A DNA stretch of 64,000 bases from Diphasiastrum complanatum (GCA_029204225.1 CM055113.1:9696364-9760363), one strand, 5' to 3'; numbered from the stretch's first letter, positions 12,453-23,700 are shown. Notes: generated by a model not told the origin, from the letters alone. A program made the numbers and translations.

Positions 12453-13401
12453 TGTTGAACAAGGAGTACAGTCAAGAGAAAAAAACATATAAATTATGAC
12501 ATGATCTTTACCAACTGTTGATTCAGACTATTACTTAGATCGACCAGAGGAATATCTTAGTAGGTGTCGATGACAACCATGAAGGAAGCGAAAGAATTAG
12601 GTGTCTATGGCAACCATGCTTCCTTCGAGATAGATATTCCAAATGAGTCATGGAACGAGTATCAGAAATCATTCGTTAGTGTAAAACACACATAAAGAAA
12701 ATAGAGAATCCGTGTTAAGTTGTTGTGAATACAACGATCAGATCACAATCTTGTGCCCGAGAATGGTTCATAGCAGTAAGCACAATGGTTCATCTTACTA
12801 CAATAGTTACAGATTAAATACTATCTCTACTTCTTGAATTACTTTCACTCTCTCTAGAATCTTTGATTCTGTGGAATCAGATAGTCTAGTATAGAGGAGT
12901 TCACGGAGGAACTCTGATTCATGGTGCCACTGATTGACTTCGATTCTCTGATCTCATACATCATACATGTGTGTCAGTTATGTATATACATATACAAGTT
13001 ATAAAAATTGTGTAAGTGACGGTTGTGAAGTAATGCAGCTACTGAAAAGTACTGAATTGAACTGTGACGTAGTTTGTGTCGGACATGGTAGAGATAGAGC
13101 TCCATTTTGACTAGTAATAGTCGACAACCAGCAAAGGTTTCAAATAAGTTGAGTCGACTAGTTTGCCCTAGAGAAGATGTCGATGGAGTCGAAGTCGGGA
13201 TGTTTGATAGACTTTGGTCGAGTCGGTGAAGTCAAAGTCGATGAAGTCGATTCTGTTTCTGCTTCAATCTCGATATATTGCATAGACTGTTCGACTTTGT
13301 GTGAGTAGACTGCATGCTATTGTAGAGAGAGAATATTTACATAGTGTACTGGTACTCAGGAAATAAATTTAGGAGAGTAGGAGTGAAGATTAACTCCAAC
13401 A
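12453..13401 (-). repeat. Copia LTR (~949 bp) flanked by both PBS and PPT
   Basis: The boundaries are the inverted ends TGTTG (12453) and CAACA (to 13401). On the minus strand it begins TGTTGGAGTTAATC right after a purine tract, and it ends TTGTTCAACA before a Met-tRNA PBS. It therefore acts as the 3' LTR of the RNase H fragment to its right and as the 5' LTR of the interior to its left. A cluster of GTCGA motifs lies at about 13119-13294. Confidence 0.8.
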
Positions 13402-13411
13402 CTCCCCTTTA
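13402..13411 (-). other. Copia polypurine tract
   Basis: The minus strand reads TAAAGGGGAG directly before the LTR start TGTTGG. This is the standard position of the plus-strand primer in LTR retrotransposons. Confidence 0.8.
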
Positions 13412-13414
13412 AGC

Positions 13415-13744
13415 TTAACTCTTAGGATCCTGAATGAATCTTAGCAATACAACATGCTTTTCCCTCGACAGAGGCTTTGTCAAAATATCAGCCAACATAC
13501 TGTCGGTGTGACAGTAACTTAATTCAACAAACTTGTTCAGAACTTTCTCTCTAAGAAAATGAAATTGAACTTCAATGTGTTTAGTTCTAGAGTGAGTTCG
13601 TGGGTTCAGAGATAATGCAAACGTAGATTTCAAATTTGAGTGCTTTGATTGCTCCATGTGTAAGAAAAATTTGAGAAAAATATAAAGAGAATCTTTACAA
13701 AGGGTCCTTTTTGGATTTAGAACTCCTGTAATGAGAATGCTCAA
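13415..13744 (-). pseudogene. Copia RNase H C-terminal fragment
   Basis: The last ~65 residues before the stop are the end of a Copia RNase H domain: 'HSRTKHIEVQFHFLREKV' and 'LADILTKPLSREKH'. These are the usual C-terminal signatures (SKTKHI..., DILTKPL). Codons upstream of about 13620 do not look like RNase H, so the element is broken there. It abuts the PPT and LTR at 12453-13411 and is the 3' coding end of that element. Confidence 0.85.
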
Positions 13745-15257
13745 TAAATAGGTGAAATTTCATGTGAAAAGCCATAGTTTTGTAAGGCTACTTATAGGCC
13801 CTTTAAAAATTTGTCAAAAAAATACGTTCCAAAGGTTCTTAAACTCTCATAAAATCAAAATGTGTTTCTAGATAAAGGTGATCCACATTCGATCTAGTTT
13901 TGAGACTTGAGTACATAGGCTTAGGTGTAGTTATCATTACCTCCAATATGGGGAATGAATCATGATTCATTTCATGGTTGGATGGGTAATCATCAACCTG
14001 AGTGGAGGTATAAGACTTTTCCAATCTCTCATTTACTTGTTCATTTGTTATGGTCACTTTTAATTAAACAAAACTAATAAACCATATGTAAGCAAATTGA
14101 ATCATTACAAGTAGTCAACGCTTAGTTTTGATATTCACTAGATAAAATAAAAAATTAAAGAGATGAAATTAAACCATAAGCCATTCAACTAAATTGCATA
14201 CATGAGCTATCTCTTGAGATTTTTATCCATTTATATGTAGCTATATTTTCGTTGGTCACGTCTATGTTTGATGCATGTCAAATGATTTGATTGCACTATG
14301 AATTTTCAAAATTGTACAAAATCTAATATCTAGGAATTGGATGGCAAACATGGAATTGTATATGATAAGAAAAAATTATGCCTTGTGGCCCATAATAGTC
14401 ATGATATATTTTGTAATATATTCCAACTTTTCTATGAATTAGAAAGAAAAGACCACCCAATTTTGCCATGTTAGGACATCAAGCATTATGCACATTTTCA
14501 CATAACCAATTTTTTTCAAAAAGAAACCAACTCAAGAAAATGACAAAGCTTAAAAGGGTTTTGACATGAGTTACAAAATTATTAGAGTAGCAAATTTGAA
14601 ATAATCAATTTGGAAATGAATGAATCAAAAGATTTAACTTCGCTTATACTATTCAAAAATACCTTTTGAATACGCAGATGGTATTTAATATATACATAAT
14701 TTTTACAGATGTGCAGACGAAGAAAGTACAAAAGTGGTTGTGATGTCTGTGGGAGATGATGGGTGGCTGCTGTCATTCTCAAATCTGATTGCACAGTGCA
14801 TGGGATGAGCGTGAGAAGGCTGCGATGTCAGTCTTCACTAAAATTAACATTGATGAAAATGCGAAAAACGCCACACTCTGACAAATGCCTTAAAAATTGA
14901 TTTACAGGGGTACCTTCACTTTTTCATAAGGGTACCTTCGCCTTTCCATAAGGGCACCTTTGGCTTTTGTAGGGCACCTTTGCATTTGTAGGATAGTGTC
15001 ATCTTTTTTGCCTTACTTGCCTTTTTCATCTGTTCAAATTTGCCTATATTTCTGCAAACTGTCGCTTTTCTGGAAGTGTCGCCAACACTTGGTTGCTCAG
15101 GGTGGCTCGAAGGTGAAGAAGCGACAATGTTGCATTTTTTGTTGTCTTATTTTACATGTAAATTTGTAGACTATGCGACAACACAAGTAAAATACAGCAG
15201 CATGAATGGAGGCAGATTAACATAGGATTTAGGAGAGTAGAGGAGATAAATGCAACA
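13745..15257. other. Intergenic/LTR region of Copia element A
   Basis: No gene seen. The right end (to 15257, ...GCAACA) has the sequence expected for the start of the 3' LTR of the minus-strand Copia element A. It shares a TTTAGGAGAGTAG block with the LTR at 12453-13401. I could not find the left LTR boundary. Short direct repeats of the type AAGGGTACCTT / AGGGCACCTTTG occur near 14908-14980. Confidence 0.45.
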
Positions 15258-15280
15258 TTCGCTGGCTTCTCAAACAAAGC

Positions 15281-15667
15281 TTAACTGAGTGGCTTTGTAA
15301 AGATATCAACTGTCATTTTCTCTGTAGGTATGAAGATTGTCTTCAATATCTTCTTTTGGACTAAGTCTCGAATAACATGATACTTGATAGCTATATGTTT
15401 TGTTTTTGAATGAAACATAGGATCTTTTGTAAGATAGATTGTTGAAGTGTTATCCATTAGTAAGACATAAGTTTCAGAAATAGTTTCATCAAATTCTTCC
15501 AACATTTGTTTGACCCATATTAGCTCGTTTGCCATCTTAGTTGTTGCTACATATTTGGCCTCACACAAAGATTGAGCTACTGCTGTTTGCTTCTTGCTTA
15601 TCCAAAGTATGGTTGTGCCAGATGCTAGAGTACAACCTCCTGAAATACTTTTTCTATCATCCTTCAT
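15281..15667 (-). pseudogene. Copia A RNase H domain
   Basis: This 128-codon frame gives most of an RNase H domain: 'SISGGCTLASGTTILWISKKQ', then 'QSLCEAKYVA', 'LLMDNTSTIYLTKDP', 'FHSKTKHIAIKYHVIRD' and 'DIFTKPLS' at the end. The Glu of the SxxEAKYxA block and the Asp of DNTS are the catalytic acidic positions of Copia RNase H and are present. It degrades the RNA strand during reverse transcription. The frame upstream is broken at about 15670-15790, so it is detached from RT. Confidence 0.88.
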
Positions 15668-15787
15668 GGATGCCCAGCTTGTTTCAGATTCGATTCAAAA
15701 TCCAGCTTCCTTCAAATAACACAGTCCATAGTCTTTCAATTCTTGGAGAGATTGTACTACTCTTTTTGCTAATTTCCAATGTAACGA

Positions 15788-15979
15788 TCATGGAATCTGA
15801 TTGAATTGGCTTGGCCTGTATATCGCAAATGCTATATCAGGTCTACTGTTGTCTACAAGATACAACAATGATCCAATTAGCCTTCGATAGGGTGTATCGG
15901 CCATTTGTTTATCTTCTTTGAGAGTCTGTGGGAAATCTGCCTTGCTCAGTATTGTTCTAGGTATCATGGGAGTATGCAC
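15788..15979 (-). pseudogene. Copia A reverse transcriptase C-terminal part
   Basis: The frame contains 'DTPYRRLIGSLLYLVDNSRPDIAFAI', the conserved block between RT thumb and RNase H of Copia elements. The next piece to the right (about 15980-16256) is in other frames. This segment should hold the YxDD catalytic box, and the minus strand near 16150-16200 does translate to a Val-Asp-Asp-like box followed by 'LIFSKK', but frameshifts disrupt it. Confidence 0.8.
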
Positions 15980-16256
15980 AGCATGTTGAAATCTTCAATG
16001 ATTTCTCGAATATATTTGGTGAAGATACAACTTGCCACCTTCAAAGTCTCTTTCGATCTGTAAGCCTAGATAGGTTTTTGCTTCTCCTAGGTCAGTGATC
16101 TTGAATGTTCCAGAAATGTCTCTTTTGACATCCAACTCTCAATTTATCTTTTTTTTGAGAAGATAAGAGTGTCATCAACATAAATAGCTAAAATGATAAT
16201 TTCATCTTTGACATGTTTCATATAGAAATTCGACTCGACGAATAAAGGTTCGAAGC

Positions 16257-16892
16257 CTAAAGAACGTAGTGCTTCGTCCTTCTTCTATACCATTGTCTGG
16301 CTGCTTGTTTCAGACCATAGATGTTTTTATTCCTGTGACATTCGAATTCTGGATATTCTTGGCTTATAAAACCAAGTGGTTGATCCATGAATAAATCTTC
16401 CTCTAATTTTGCATGCAAGAAAGCAGTTTTTTCATCCACAATATGGATTTTGAGATCATGAGCCACTGCATAAGCAAATAACAAGCGAATTGATGTGTGT
16501 TTGTTGACTACTGGTGAGAAAGTATCAGTGTAGTCGATCCCATATTTATGTGAAAAACCTTTCGCAACCAACCTTGCCTTGTATCTGATGTTATCTTCAT
16601 CAGGACCTGTTTTGATCTTGTAGATCCACTTGCATTTAACTGGTCTTCTTCCATTAGATACAGGTGCAAGTGTCCATACATTGTTCTTATACATCGATGA
16701 CATTTCGTCCTCCATTGCTTGAATCCAATGATCTTTATTTGGTCCATCAATAGCTTCCTCGAATATTTGAGATTCGTATGTGAAGCCACAAAATTTGATG
16801 GCTATATTTGTTGAAATATCTTGACGAAACCTTACTGGTGGTTTTCTTTGTCTATCAGATCTTCTCACAGTTTCTATAGGTCTTGAATTCAA
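16257..16892 (-). pseudogene. Copia A reverse transcriptase N-terminal part
   Basis: This 211-codon frame covers the RT start: 'HWIQAMEDEMSSMYKNNVW', 'CKWIYKIKTGPD', 'YKARLVAKGFSHKYGIDYTD', 'TFSPVV', then 'IVDEKTAFLHAKLEEDLFM' and 'GLKQAARQWY'. The usual Q-M-D-V-x-T-A-F-L-N is altered to V-D-E-K-T-A-F-L-H, so the first RT aspartate is kept but its surroundings are degraded. The frame ends in a stop after the 'ARQWY' block. Upstream (16893-17105) an in-frame but stop-containing linker leads to the element B insertion point. Confidence 0.9.
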
Positions 16893-17105
16893 TTCTGCAT
16901 TTTTGGGTTCGAATGATTCTGCTTGAATTCGAACTGGTGATTTGAGTCTTTCAGGTACTCAAATTTGAACTCCCTTTGAATCACTACTATGTCTAGATGG
17001 TAATTCTTGTTTATCGTATGCTTGCTTTACTTCTGTTGTTGGCAACTCATAATAAGTTTTAAGAATTTCATAGCCGATTAAATCACTATCTGTTATGTAC
17101 TCCGA

Positions 17106-17110
17106 CTCAT
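17106..17110 (+). repeat. Target-site duplication, left copy (CTCAT)
   Basis: CTCAT precedes the 5' LTR of Copia B and recurs directly after its last 3' LTR (23035-23039). A 5-bp duplication is the standard Copia integration footprint. Confidence 0.9.
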
Positions 17111-17479
<369 letters not shown>

Positions 17480-17491
17480 TGGTATTAGAGC
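17480..17491 (+). other. Copia B primer binding site
   Basis: TGGTATTAGAGC directly adjoins the LTR end. It matches the initiator Met-tRNA type site with one substitution (TGGTATCAGAGC is usual). Confidence 0.88.
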
Positions 17492-18020
17492 AACGATAGT
17501 CCTGCATGCCTGATCAGTGGATACAACATGTCATAGGCTCCGCAACGAAGTGAGAAAGTCCTTCACAAGAGGTGAAAGCCTGGAGAGACAAAAACGGCTG
17601 GAAGAAATCCTTCTTGATGTATTTTGCAGGTTTTGGAGCTCACAGTTATTATTGGGGAATGAAGACACAGTCCCGGAGGCATCGGAAAGGCCAGGGCAGC
17701 ATCAGACAGATTGAAAATTTATTGAGTGGAAAAATTTTTACAGTTTTTTTTAGTCTTTGTGAAAAGTGTCATTTGTCAGAGAGTTGTGCCAAGAAATCTC
17801 TCATTTGTTTGTTTGGGGTACTGCAAATCACACCAGACAGTGTCTAGTACTGCCATTCAGAGCTTTGAGGCTTCATGCCTTTCACATTACTGATATCTGT
17901 CTGTTTGAACGATCACTCATTTTTAAATCTAAGCAAAGAGGAGGAGGCGTAGCCGCCGCACCGAAGTAGAAAATCTGGAATATTCCCTCTGAAAGTTCTT
18001 ATATTCTCTCTTTTTTATGT

Positions 18021-18260
18021 CCATACCAATATCGGATCCAAGCGCGCTAGCTGAAGAGAAACCCGGGCAATTGTACATCCACGCTCCGGTCTGATATTGT
18101 CCGTACCGATATCGGATTTGGGCGCATGACCTAAAGAGAATTCCGAACAGTTGTACATCCACACTCCAATCCGATATTGCATGCTCCAATATCGGATCCA
18201 CACGCACAAGTTAAAGAGAATCTTGAGCAACCGTACTTCCGCGCTCCATTCCGATATCAG
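18021..18260 (+). repeat. Three-copy tandem repeat, exact 80-bp period, in the Copia B leader
   Basis: Units start at 18021, 18101 and 18181. Each begins near CCAATATCGGAT or its variant, has (A/T)AAGAGAA in the middle and TTGTACATCCACRCTCC-like sequence later, and ends near TCCGATAT. The start (ATATCGGA) and end (TCCGATAT) of each unit are reverse complements, so each unit could fold into a hairpin. It lies between PBS and gag, where LTR elements often place packaging or dimerisation signals (inference). Confidence 0.88.
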
Positions 18261-18382
18261 GTGTATAACCAAAAAAATATACAGTTCTGTGGTGTGATAA
18301 ATTATTGATCCGGACTCATCTGTAGAGTGTCCTCAATGAGTCAAGTAAATTGGAAGGAGCCGACAACTATGCAATTTGAAAA

Positions 18383-19156
18383 TTGAAACTGAAAAACATT
18401 TTGATGGAAAAGGAGCTATGGGAGATCGTGACAAGTGAAGAGACAAGGCCAGTGATTGAAAAAGATTTGCGGGCATTTGACAGGAGAAAAAGAAAAGCAC
18501 AAAATGTCATCAATTTATCAGTTAGAGATGCAATTATTCCCTACATTTCAGATTCAGAAAGACCAAAAGAAGCATGGGATACATTGAAGACATTGTTTGA
18601 GATCACAAACACATCTCAAGTGCTATTCCTGAAGATGAAGCTGCACACATTGCGAATGGATAATGGTCCAACTTTTGCTGATCACCTACTGAAGATCAAA
18701 GAGATTCGTGACCAATTAGCAGCAGTTGGAGAGCGAGTACAAGACCGTGAGATCGTGCAGTTGACATTGAATAATTTGAGTGAGTCACATCAAATGTTTG
18801 TGACAAGTATAGCCACACGGGAAAATCTTCCAACCTATGAAGAGTTAGGTGGATTGCTTTTGCTGGAAGAACAATGTCAAGAGAACTTGAGTCATCGCAA
18901 CAGGGGATTTGATCAAGCTCTTGCAGTGAGAGGATGTGTTGGCAGATTTGGTCATGGAAGACACCAATCAAGAGGTGGAAACTCATATCATGGATCGTTC
19001 CAACAATTTCAAGAACAATCCAGTGATGGCCCAAATCGAAGCAATTGGAATCAAGGCCAAGGTCAAGGACACGGCTATTCCAAGCAAAATAAACCTGGAA
19101 ATTGTAGGTACTGCAACAAACCTGGCCATTGGGAGCATGAATGCTTCAAAAAATAG
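18383..19156 (+). pseudogene. Copia B gag (UBN2-type capsid with CCHC knuckle)
   Basis: Nucleocapsid/capsid protein of a Copia element, 257 codons from the first in-frame ATG. The true frame extends further left to a 'KLEGADNYAI' start block, but a TGA at 18376-18378 replaces the Trp normally found there. Visible features are 'MEKELWEIV' (residues ~9-17), 'AWDTLKTLFE' (~72-81), and 'LLLLEEQ' (~157-163). A Gly/Gln-rich tail precedes the zinc knuckle 'CRYCNKPGHWEHEC' (CX2CX4HX4C). The frame ends at TAG 19154, which separates gag from an otherwise in-frame protease, so a Gag-Pol readthrough arrangement or a simple mutation is possible. Confidence 0.92.
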
Positions 19157-19558
19157 AAGGAGATAGAACAAAGAAAAGACAAATGGCAAGCGGGCAATTA
19201 TGCTTATCAACACCAATTTGATGATGATTATTATGAAGACAATTATGTTGATCAACATCAATACGATGATGATCAATATGAAGATGATACAGGTAAGAGT
19301 ACAAACTTGTTCATTACAACATTAATGACAAGTGGTGAAGCCAAGGATACCTGGTACATTGATAGTGGTGCATCCAAGCACATGACTTCAAGGAAAGAGT
19401 GGTTTTCAGAACTCAAGGAAACTCACAATGGTGATGAAGTTGGACAAGCCGATGGAAAATTGCTATCTGTTAAAGGAGTTGGAGTGGTACTAGTGAAGTT
19501 ATCCAACGGGAAGATAAAACGGAATAAGCAATGTGCAATATGTACCTGGCTTAGCTAA
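19157..19558 (+). pseudogene. Copia B protease region
   Basis: In the gag frame, after the stop, comes an acidic Asp/Tyr/Gln-rich spacer and then 'TWYIDSGASKHMTSRKEWF'. This holds the catalytic D-S-G-A of Copia aspartic proteases, which cut the polyprotein. The frame ends at a stop at 19558, while the continuation ('YVPGLANNLLSVGT') lies in another frame starting near 19533. A frameshift of about one base therefore interrupts protease-integrase continuity. Confidence 0.9.
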
Positions 19559-20570
19559 TAATCTACTATCTGTTGGGACGATGGCTGATCAACAACTCAA
19601 GGTTGAGTTTGATAGTGACAAATGTCTTGTTAAAGACATCAAGAATCACTACAAACTGATTGCTACAAGAGCTAGAGTCAACGAGAATCGACTCTACAAA
19701 TTGAATGCGAGATCTTTTGCTCAAGCTATGGTAAGCATGGTTGATAGTCAAAGTGATCTTTGGCATCAACGATTTGGTCATGCTAGTGCTCAAAGTTTAC
19801 AGATTCTCAAAAGAGGTAATCTAGTTATAGGATTGTCTGATATTTCTTTTGAAGGAAAAATTTGTGAAAGTTGCATTTTGGAAAAACAACACAGAGAGAG
19901 GTTTCCCAAAAGTGGAGCAAGGAGAGCCAATGGCATCCTAGATCTTGTCCACAGTGATCTATGTGGATCTATGCAGACTAGATCTCTTAGTGGCTACTAT
20001 TACTTTATCACCTTCATTGATGATTATAGTAGATGCATTTGGATTTATTTCATAAGCAAGAAATCATATGCTTTTGCTAAGTTCAGGTTATTCAAGGCAT
20101 AAGTTGAAAAGCAAACAGGATGTTGCATCAAGATTTTGAGATCTGATGGAGGTGGTGAGTATTTTTTGACAAAATTTATTGATTTTTGCAAAGATCAAGG
20201 GATCAAGAGGCATACTACAACACCTTATTCACCACAGCAAAATGCAGTTGCAGAACGAAAGAACAGATCTATTGTTGAGATGGCCAGGGCGATGCTCAAA
20301 AGCAAGGGTCTGCCAAACACCTTTTGGGCAGAAGCTTGTAGCACAGCTACGCACATCCTGAATCGGTGTCCTACAAAATCCGTGGAAAGTACGACACCTC
20401 ACGAAGCTGTTACTGGAAAGAAACCTAATATTTCTCATTTGAGAGTATTTGGTTGTGATGCTTATGCTCATATTCCTGATGAGAAACAAAGAAAATTGGA
20501 TGCAAAAGCTATCAAGTGTATTTTCCTTGGATATGATGAGAAGGCCTTGCAAGGCATACATGATGTATGA
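19533..20570 (+). pseudogene. Copia B gag-pre-integrase and integrase
   Basis: This region encodes the integrase that inserts the element's DNA. 'LWHQRFGHASAQSL' and 'CESCILEKQHRERF' form the HHCC zinc-binding module (about 19758-19905). The core follows: 'DLVHSDLCG' with the first catalytic Asp, 'ITFIDDYSRCIWIYF', 'LRSDGGGEYF' with the second Asp, and 'TPYSPQQNAVAERKNRS' with the catalytic Glu. One in-frame TAA (20100-20102) splits the core. The C-terminal part has 'HLRVFGCDAYAHIP' and 'KCIFLGYDE', then a frameshift near 20545 moves the reading to the frame that ends at 20778. All three catalytic residues are present. Confidence 0.93.
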
Positions 20571-20928
20571 CACAAATGCACAGAAGCTTGTAATTTCTAG
20601 GGATGCTACATTTGACGAGATGGGCCGAGGTGAACAATCTGAAGTAATCACTGAACCTTTTGATGAGGGAGCGAAAGTACAGGTCAAGAAGGAAGTGGAT
20701 TTTGATACAGAAAATCCATTGGACAAAGGCAAGCCTGACGCTGAAATTCCCAAGAGAGTACCTAATGGTACTTATTAGTCACAGATGGTGCAAAGAAGGG
20801 AGATACTCCCGAATCTAGTGAGTAGGGAGAGCTTAGAAGATCAATTAGAAATCAAAAACCTCCTGCAAGATTAGAGATGAATCTAGCCCTAATGGGCTCT
20901 ATGCTCAAGGCTCAAGAACCAAAAACTT
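20571..20928 (+). pseudogene. Copia B integrase-RT linker
   Basis: In the frame open to 20778 the translation reads 'KLVISRDATFDE', the block that follows the Copia integrase core, then an acidic spacer. After the stop the frame continues with 'RRSIRNQKPPARLEM' and 'EEWREAMETEMEA', which lead into RT. Two stops or shifts interrupt it. Confidence 0.75.
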
Positions 20929-21788
20929 TTGATAAAGCAAAGGAGCACGAGGAGTGGCGTGAAGCTATGGAAACAGAAATGGAAGCTATATCAAAAAATT
21001 AGGACGTGGAACTTGGTTGAGCTACCTGATGGTAAGACGCCTATCACTTGCAAATGGATATACAAGATCAAATATGGAGCTGATGGGCAACTCAACAAAT
21101 ACAAAGCACAGTTGGTTGCGAGAGGATTTGTGCAGCACGAAGGTATTGATTTTGAGGAAACTTTCGCACCCGTAGCTAAGATGGTAACTATATGTTCTGT
21201 CATTGCTATTACTGCTTTCTATGGTTGGAAGATCCAGCAAATGGATGTTAAATCTGCTTTTCTTAATGGAGTGCTGGATGAAGAGGTGTACTTAGTACAA
21301 CCTCAAGGATTTATTGAACTAGGGACAAAGTACCTTGTAAGCTCAACAAAGCTATTTATGGATTGAAGCAAGCACCACGGGCATGGTACTCTTGCATTGA
21401 TGAACACTTTAAGCGAAGGAGAATGGTAAAGAGTGATGCTGATCCTAATCTTTACATTCTAAGACAAGATTCAGATATAGTGTTCATTGTGTTGTACATG
21501 GATGATTTGATTATTACAAGAAGTAATGAGAGCTTAATTGATGAAATCAAATCAAATCTTTCCAATGCTTTTGACATGAGCGATTTAGTATTGATGCACT
21601 ATTGTCTTGGCATTGAAGTATGGCAAAAGGAAAACGTGGTCTTCCTTACACAAAGCAAATATGCACAAGATTTGCTTTATAAGTTCAATATGCAGGATTG
21701 TAAGCCTTTGAGTACACCTATGGATGTCAACACGAAGCTTACTACATATGATGAATTTGAGAAAGTGGATGCTTATTTGTATAGATAG
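20929..21788 (+). pseudogene. Copia B reverse transcriptase
   Basis: The RNA-dependent DNA polymerase of the element lies in two abutting frames, 20929-21366 and 21363-21788, joined by a frameshift near 21310-21365. Motifs in order: 'TWNLVELPDGKTPITCKWIY', 'YKAQLVARGFVQHEGIDFEE', 'TFAPVAKM', 'QQMDVKSAFLNGVLDEEVYL' with the first catalytic Asp, 'GLKQAPRAWY' across the frame break, then 'VLYMDDLIIT' with the Y-M-D-D box, and 'CKPLSTPMD'. The catalytic residues are intact, so the element looks recently inactivated. Confidence 0.94.
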
Positions 21789-22050
21789 CTGGTGGGTAGT
21801 TTGATTTATTTGACACACACACGACTAATATTTCTTATGATGTTGGTGTTGTTAGTCAGTTTATGCAAGATCCTAGTCAAACACACTGAAAGTCTGCTAA
21901 ACGTGAGAGAAAATTCTTGATGGAGTCATTGATCTTGTTTTCTGTAAATCTGAAGATCAAGTGACAGATATTTTTACTAAGTCATTAGGTAGATGTAAAT
22001 TTGAAAAGTTTTGTACTCTACCAGGAATAGAAGAATGTAATTTTATCATT
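21789..22050 (+). pseudogene. Copia B RNase H remnant with internal deletion
   Basis: Only the edges of RNase H remain. After the RT stop the frame reads 'LVGSLIYLTHTR' and 'QFMQDPSQTH'. It then jumps within about 30 bp to the extreme C terminus 'DQVTDIFTKSLGRCKFEKF'. The catalytic middle (GxxxS...EAEY...DN...SKTKHI) is absent. Copia RNase H normally spans about 130 residues, so about 90 are deleted. Confidence 0.85.
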
Positions 22051-22059
22051 GAGGGAGAG
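22051..22059 (+). other. Copia B polypurine tract
   Basis: GAGGGAGAG lies directly upstream of the first TGTTAGAAATC of the 3' LTR array. Confidence 0.88.
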
Positions 22060-22170
22060 TGTTAGAAATCAATGATAAACTTTATTGTTACACTTATTAG
22101 TTACTGTTTACGATTTACTTTATTACCTAGCTGTAACTAGCCATAGGCTAGTCTAGTAGTCTACTCCTAG

Positions 22171-22173
<3 letters not shown>

Positions 22174-22208
<35 letters not shown>
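22174..22208. repeat. (CT)n in 3' LTR unit 1
   Basis: About 17 CT dinucleotides, the shortest of the four LTR-embedded tracts. Confidence 0.93.
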
Positions 22209-22210
<2 letters not shown>

Positions 22211-22445
22211 GGTTCAGGGTTTATATGTACATTTTACATTCAGTATAAGTTAGTGTGATAGATTGATACTGCATGTTCTTCTTTCGGCTTTTTTGGTGAT
22301 TACTTATGGTGAATGCTTGATGTTGCATATCTGATTATTAGAAATCGATGATAAACTTCATTGTTACACTTCTTAGTTACTGTTTACGATGTACTTTATT
22401 ACTAGTTGTAACTAGTCGTAGGCTAGTCTAGTAGTCTACTCCTAG

Positions 22446-22570
<125 letters not shown>

Positions 22571-22795
22571 GAGGGTTCAGGGTTTATATGTACATTTTAC
22601 ATTCAATATAAGTTAGTGTGATAGATTGATAGTGCATATTCTTCTTTCGGCTTTTTTGGTGATTGCTTATGGTGAATGCTTGATGTTGCATATCTGATTA
22701 TTAGAAATCAATGATAAACTTCATTGTTACACTTCTTAGTTACTGTTTACGATGTACTTTATTACTAGTTGTAACTAGTCGTAGGCTAGTCTAGT

Positions 22796-22896
<101 letters not shown>

Positions 22897-23034
22897 CTTA
22901 GGGTTCAGGGTTTATATGTACATTTTACATTCAGTATGAGTTAGTGTGATAGATTGATAGTGCGTGTTCTTTTTTCGGCTTCTTTGGTGATTGCTTATGG
23001 TGAATGCTTGATGTTGCATATCTGATTATTGACA

Positions 23035-23039
23035 CTCAT
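23035..23039 (+). repeat. Target-site duplication, right copy (CTCAT)
   Basis: Matches 17106-17110 on the other side of Copia B. Confidence 0.9.
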
Positions 23040-23245
23040 CAAATTTAACATCTCGAACAACTTCTATTCTTCCAGTTTTGGGTATGTAGACTCGATAATA
23101 TGAAGAATGTAACTCGAATCCTACCAGAAAACCTTGTTTTGTCTTTTCATCGAGTTTCTTTCCCAATTTGTCTGGTATGTACATATAAACTACACCTCCG
23201 AATGTCCGAACATGAGCCAGATTTGGCTTCGACTTCCAGCATATT

Positions 23246-23700
23246 TCATGAATCCGGTATTGTAGATTTCAGAATTCGATTCTGAAGATAGTTAAACATA
23301 GCTTCCATTAGTGTACGATTTTTTCGTTCAACAATTTCATTGTGTTGAGGTGTGTATGATGCAGTCTTCGTATGCATAATACCTCGATCATTACAGAAAG
23401 TTTTGAATTCGTTGGAAATGTACTCACCTCCACGATCTGTGTGAATTTGCTTCAACTTGTTGCCTGCTCAGTTCATATACTCAACGAATTTCTCAAAAGC
23501 TTTTGATTTTGTACGAATAAACTATACTACAACGAACTTGCTGAAGTCATCAATAAATGTTACGAAGTATTTTGCATCCCCTAAAGACAATACTCCGAAT
23601 GGTCCATAGATATCCGAATGTACAATTTCCAGTACCTTGGTTGCTTTATAAACATCTTTATAAAGGTGTATGAGTCATTTTGCCTTTAAGACAAGATTTG
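23246..23700 (-). pseudogene. Copia A integrase core
   Basis: The minus-strand frame at 23246-23455 gives 'IHTDRGGEYISNEF' (second catalytic Asp), then 'TASYTPQHNEIVERKNRTLME' with the catalytic Glu. Further right, to about 23700, other frames carry the first half of the core in degraded form, and the sequence near 23600-23640 is consistent with the 'SDIYGPF' block. The stop after 'KSTIPDS' and the frame changes show it is dead. Confidence 0.88.

Larger units (their letters stand above)
15258..17110 (-). mobile_element. Copia element A, 3' half (RT, RNase H)
   Basis: A minus-strand Ty1/Copia element enters from the right at 17110, reads leftward through a linker, reverse transcriptase and RNase H, and ends at the LTR border at 15257. 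The other half is at 23035-24200. The two halves are separated by element B, and the reading frame resumes across the insertion once B and one 5-bp target copy are removed. Several stops and frameshifts make it non-functional. Confidence 0.88.

Noticed and set aside
18021-18260. CRISPR-like array
   Set aside because: Units are contiguous 80-bp tandem repeats without spacers, inside a eukaryotic retrotransposon leader.
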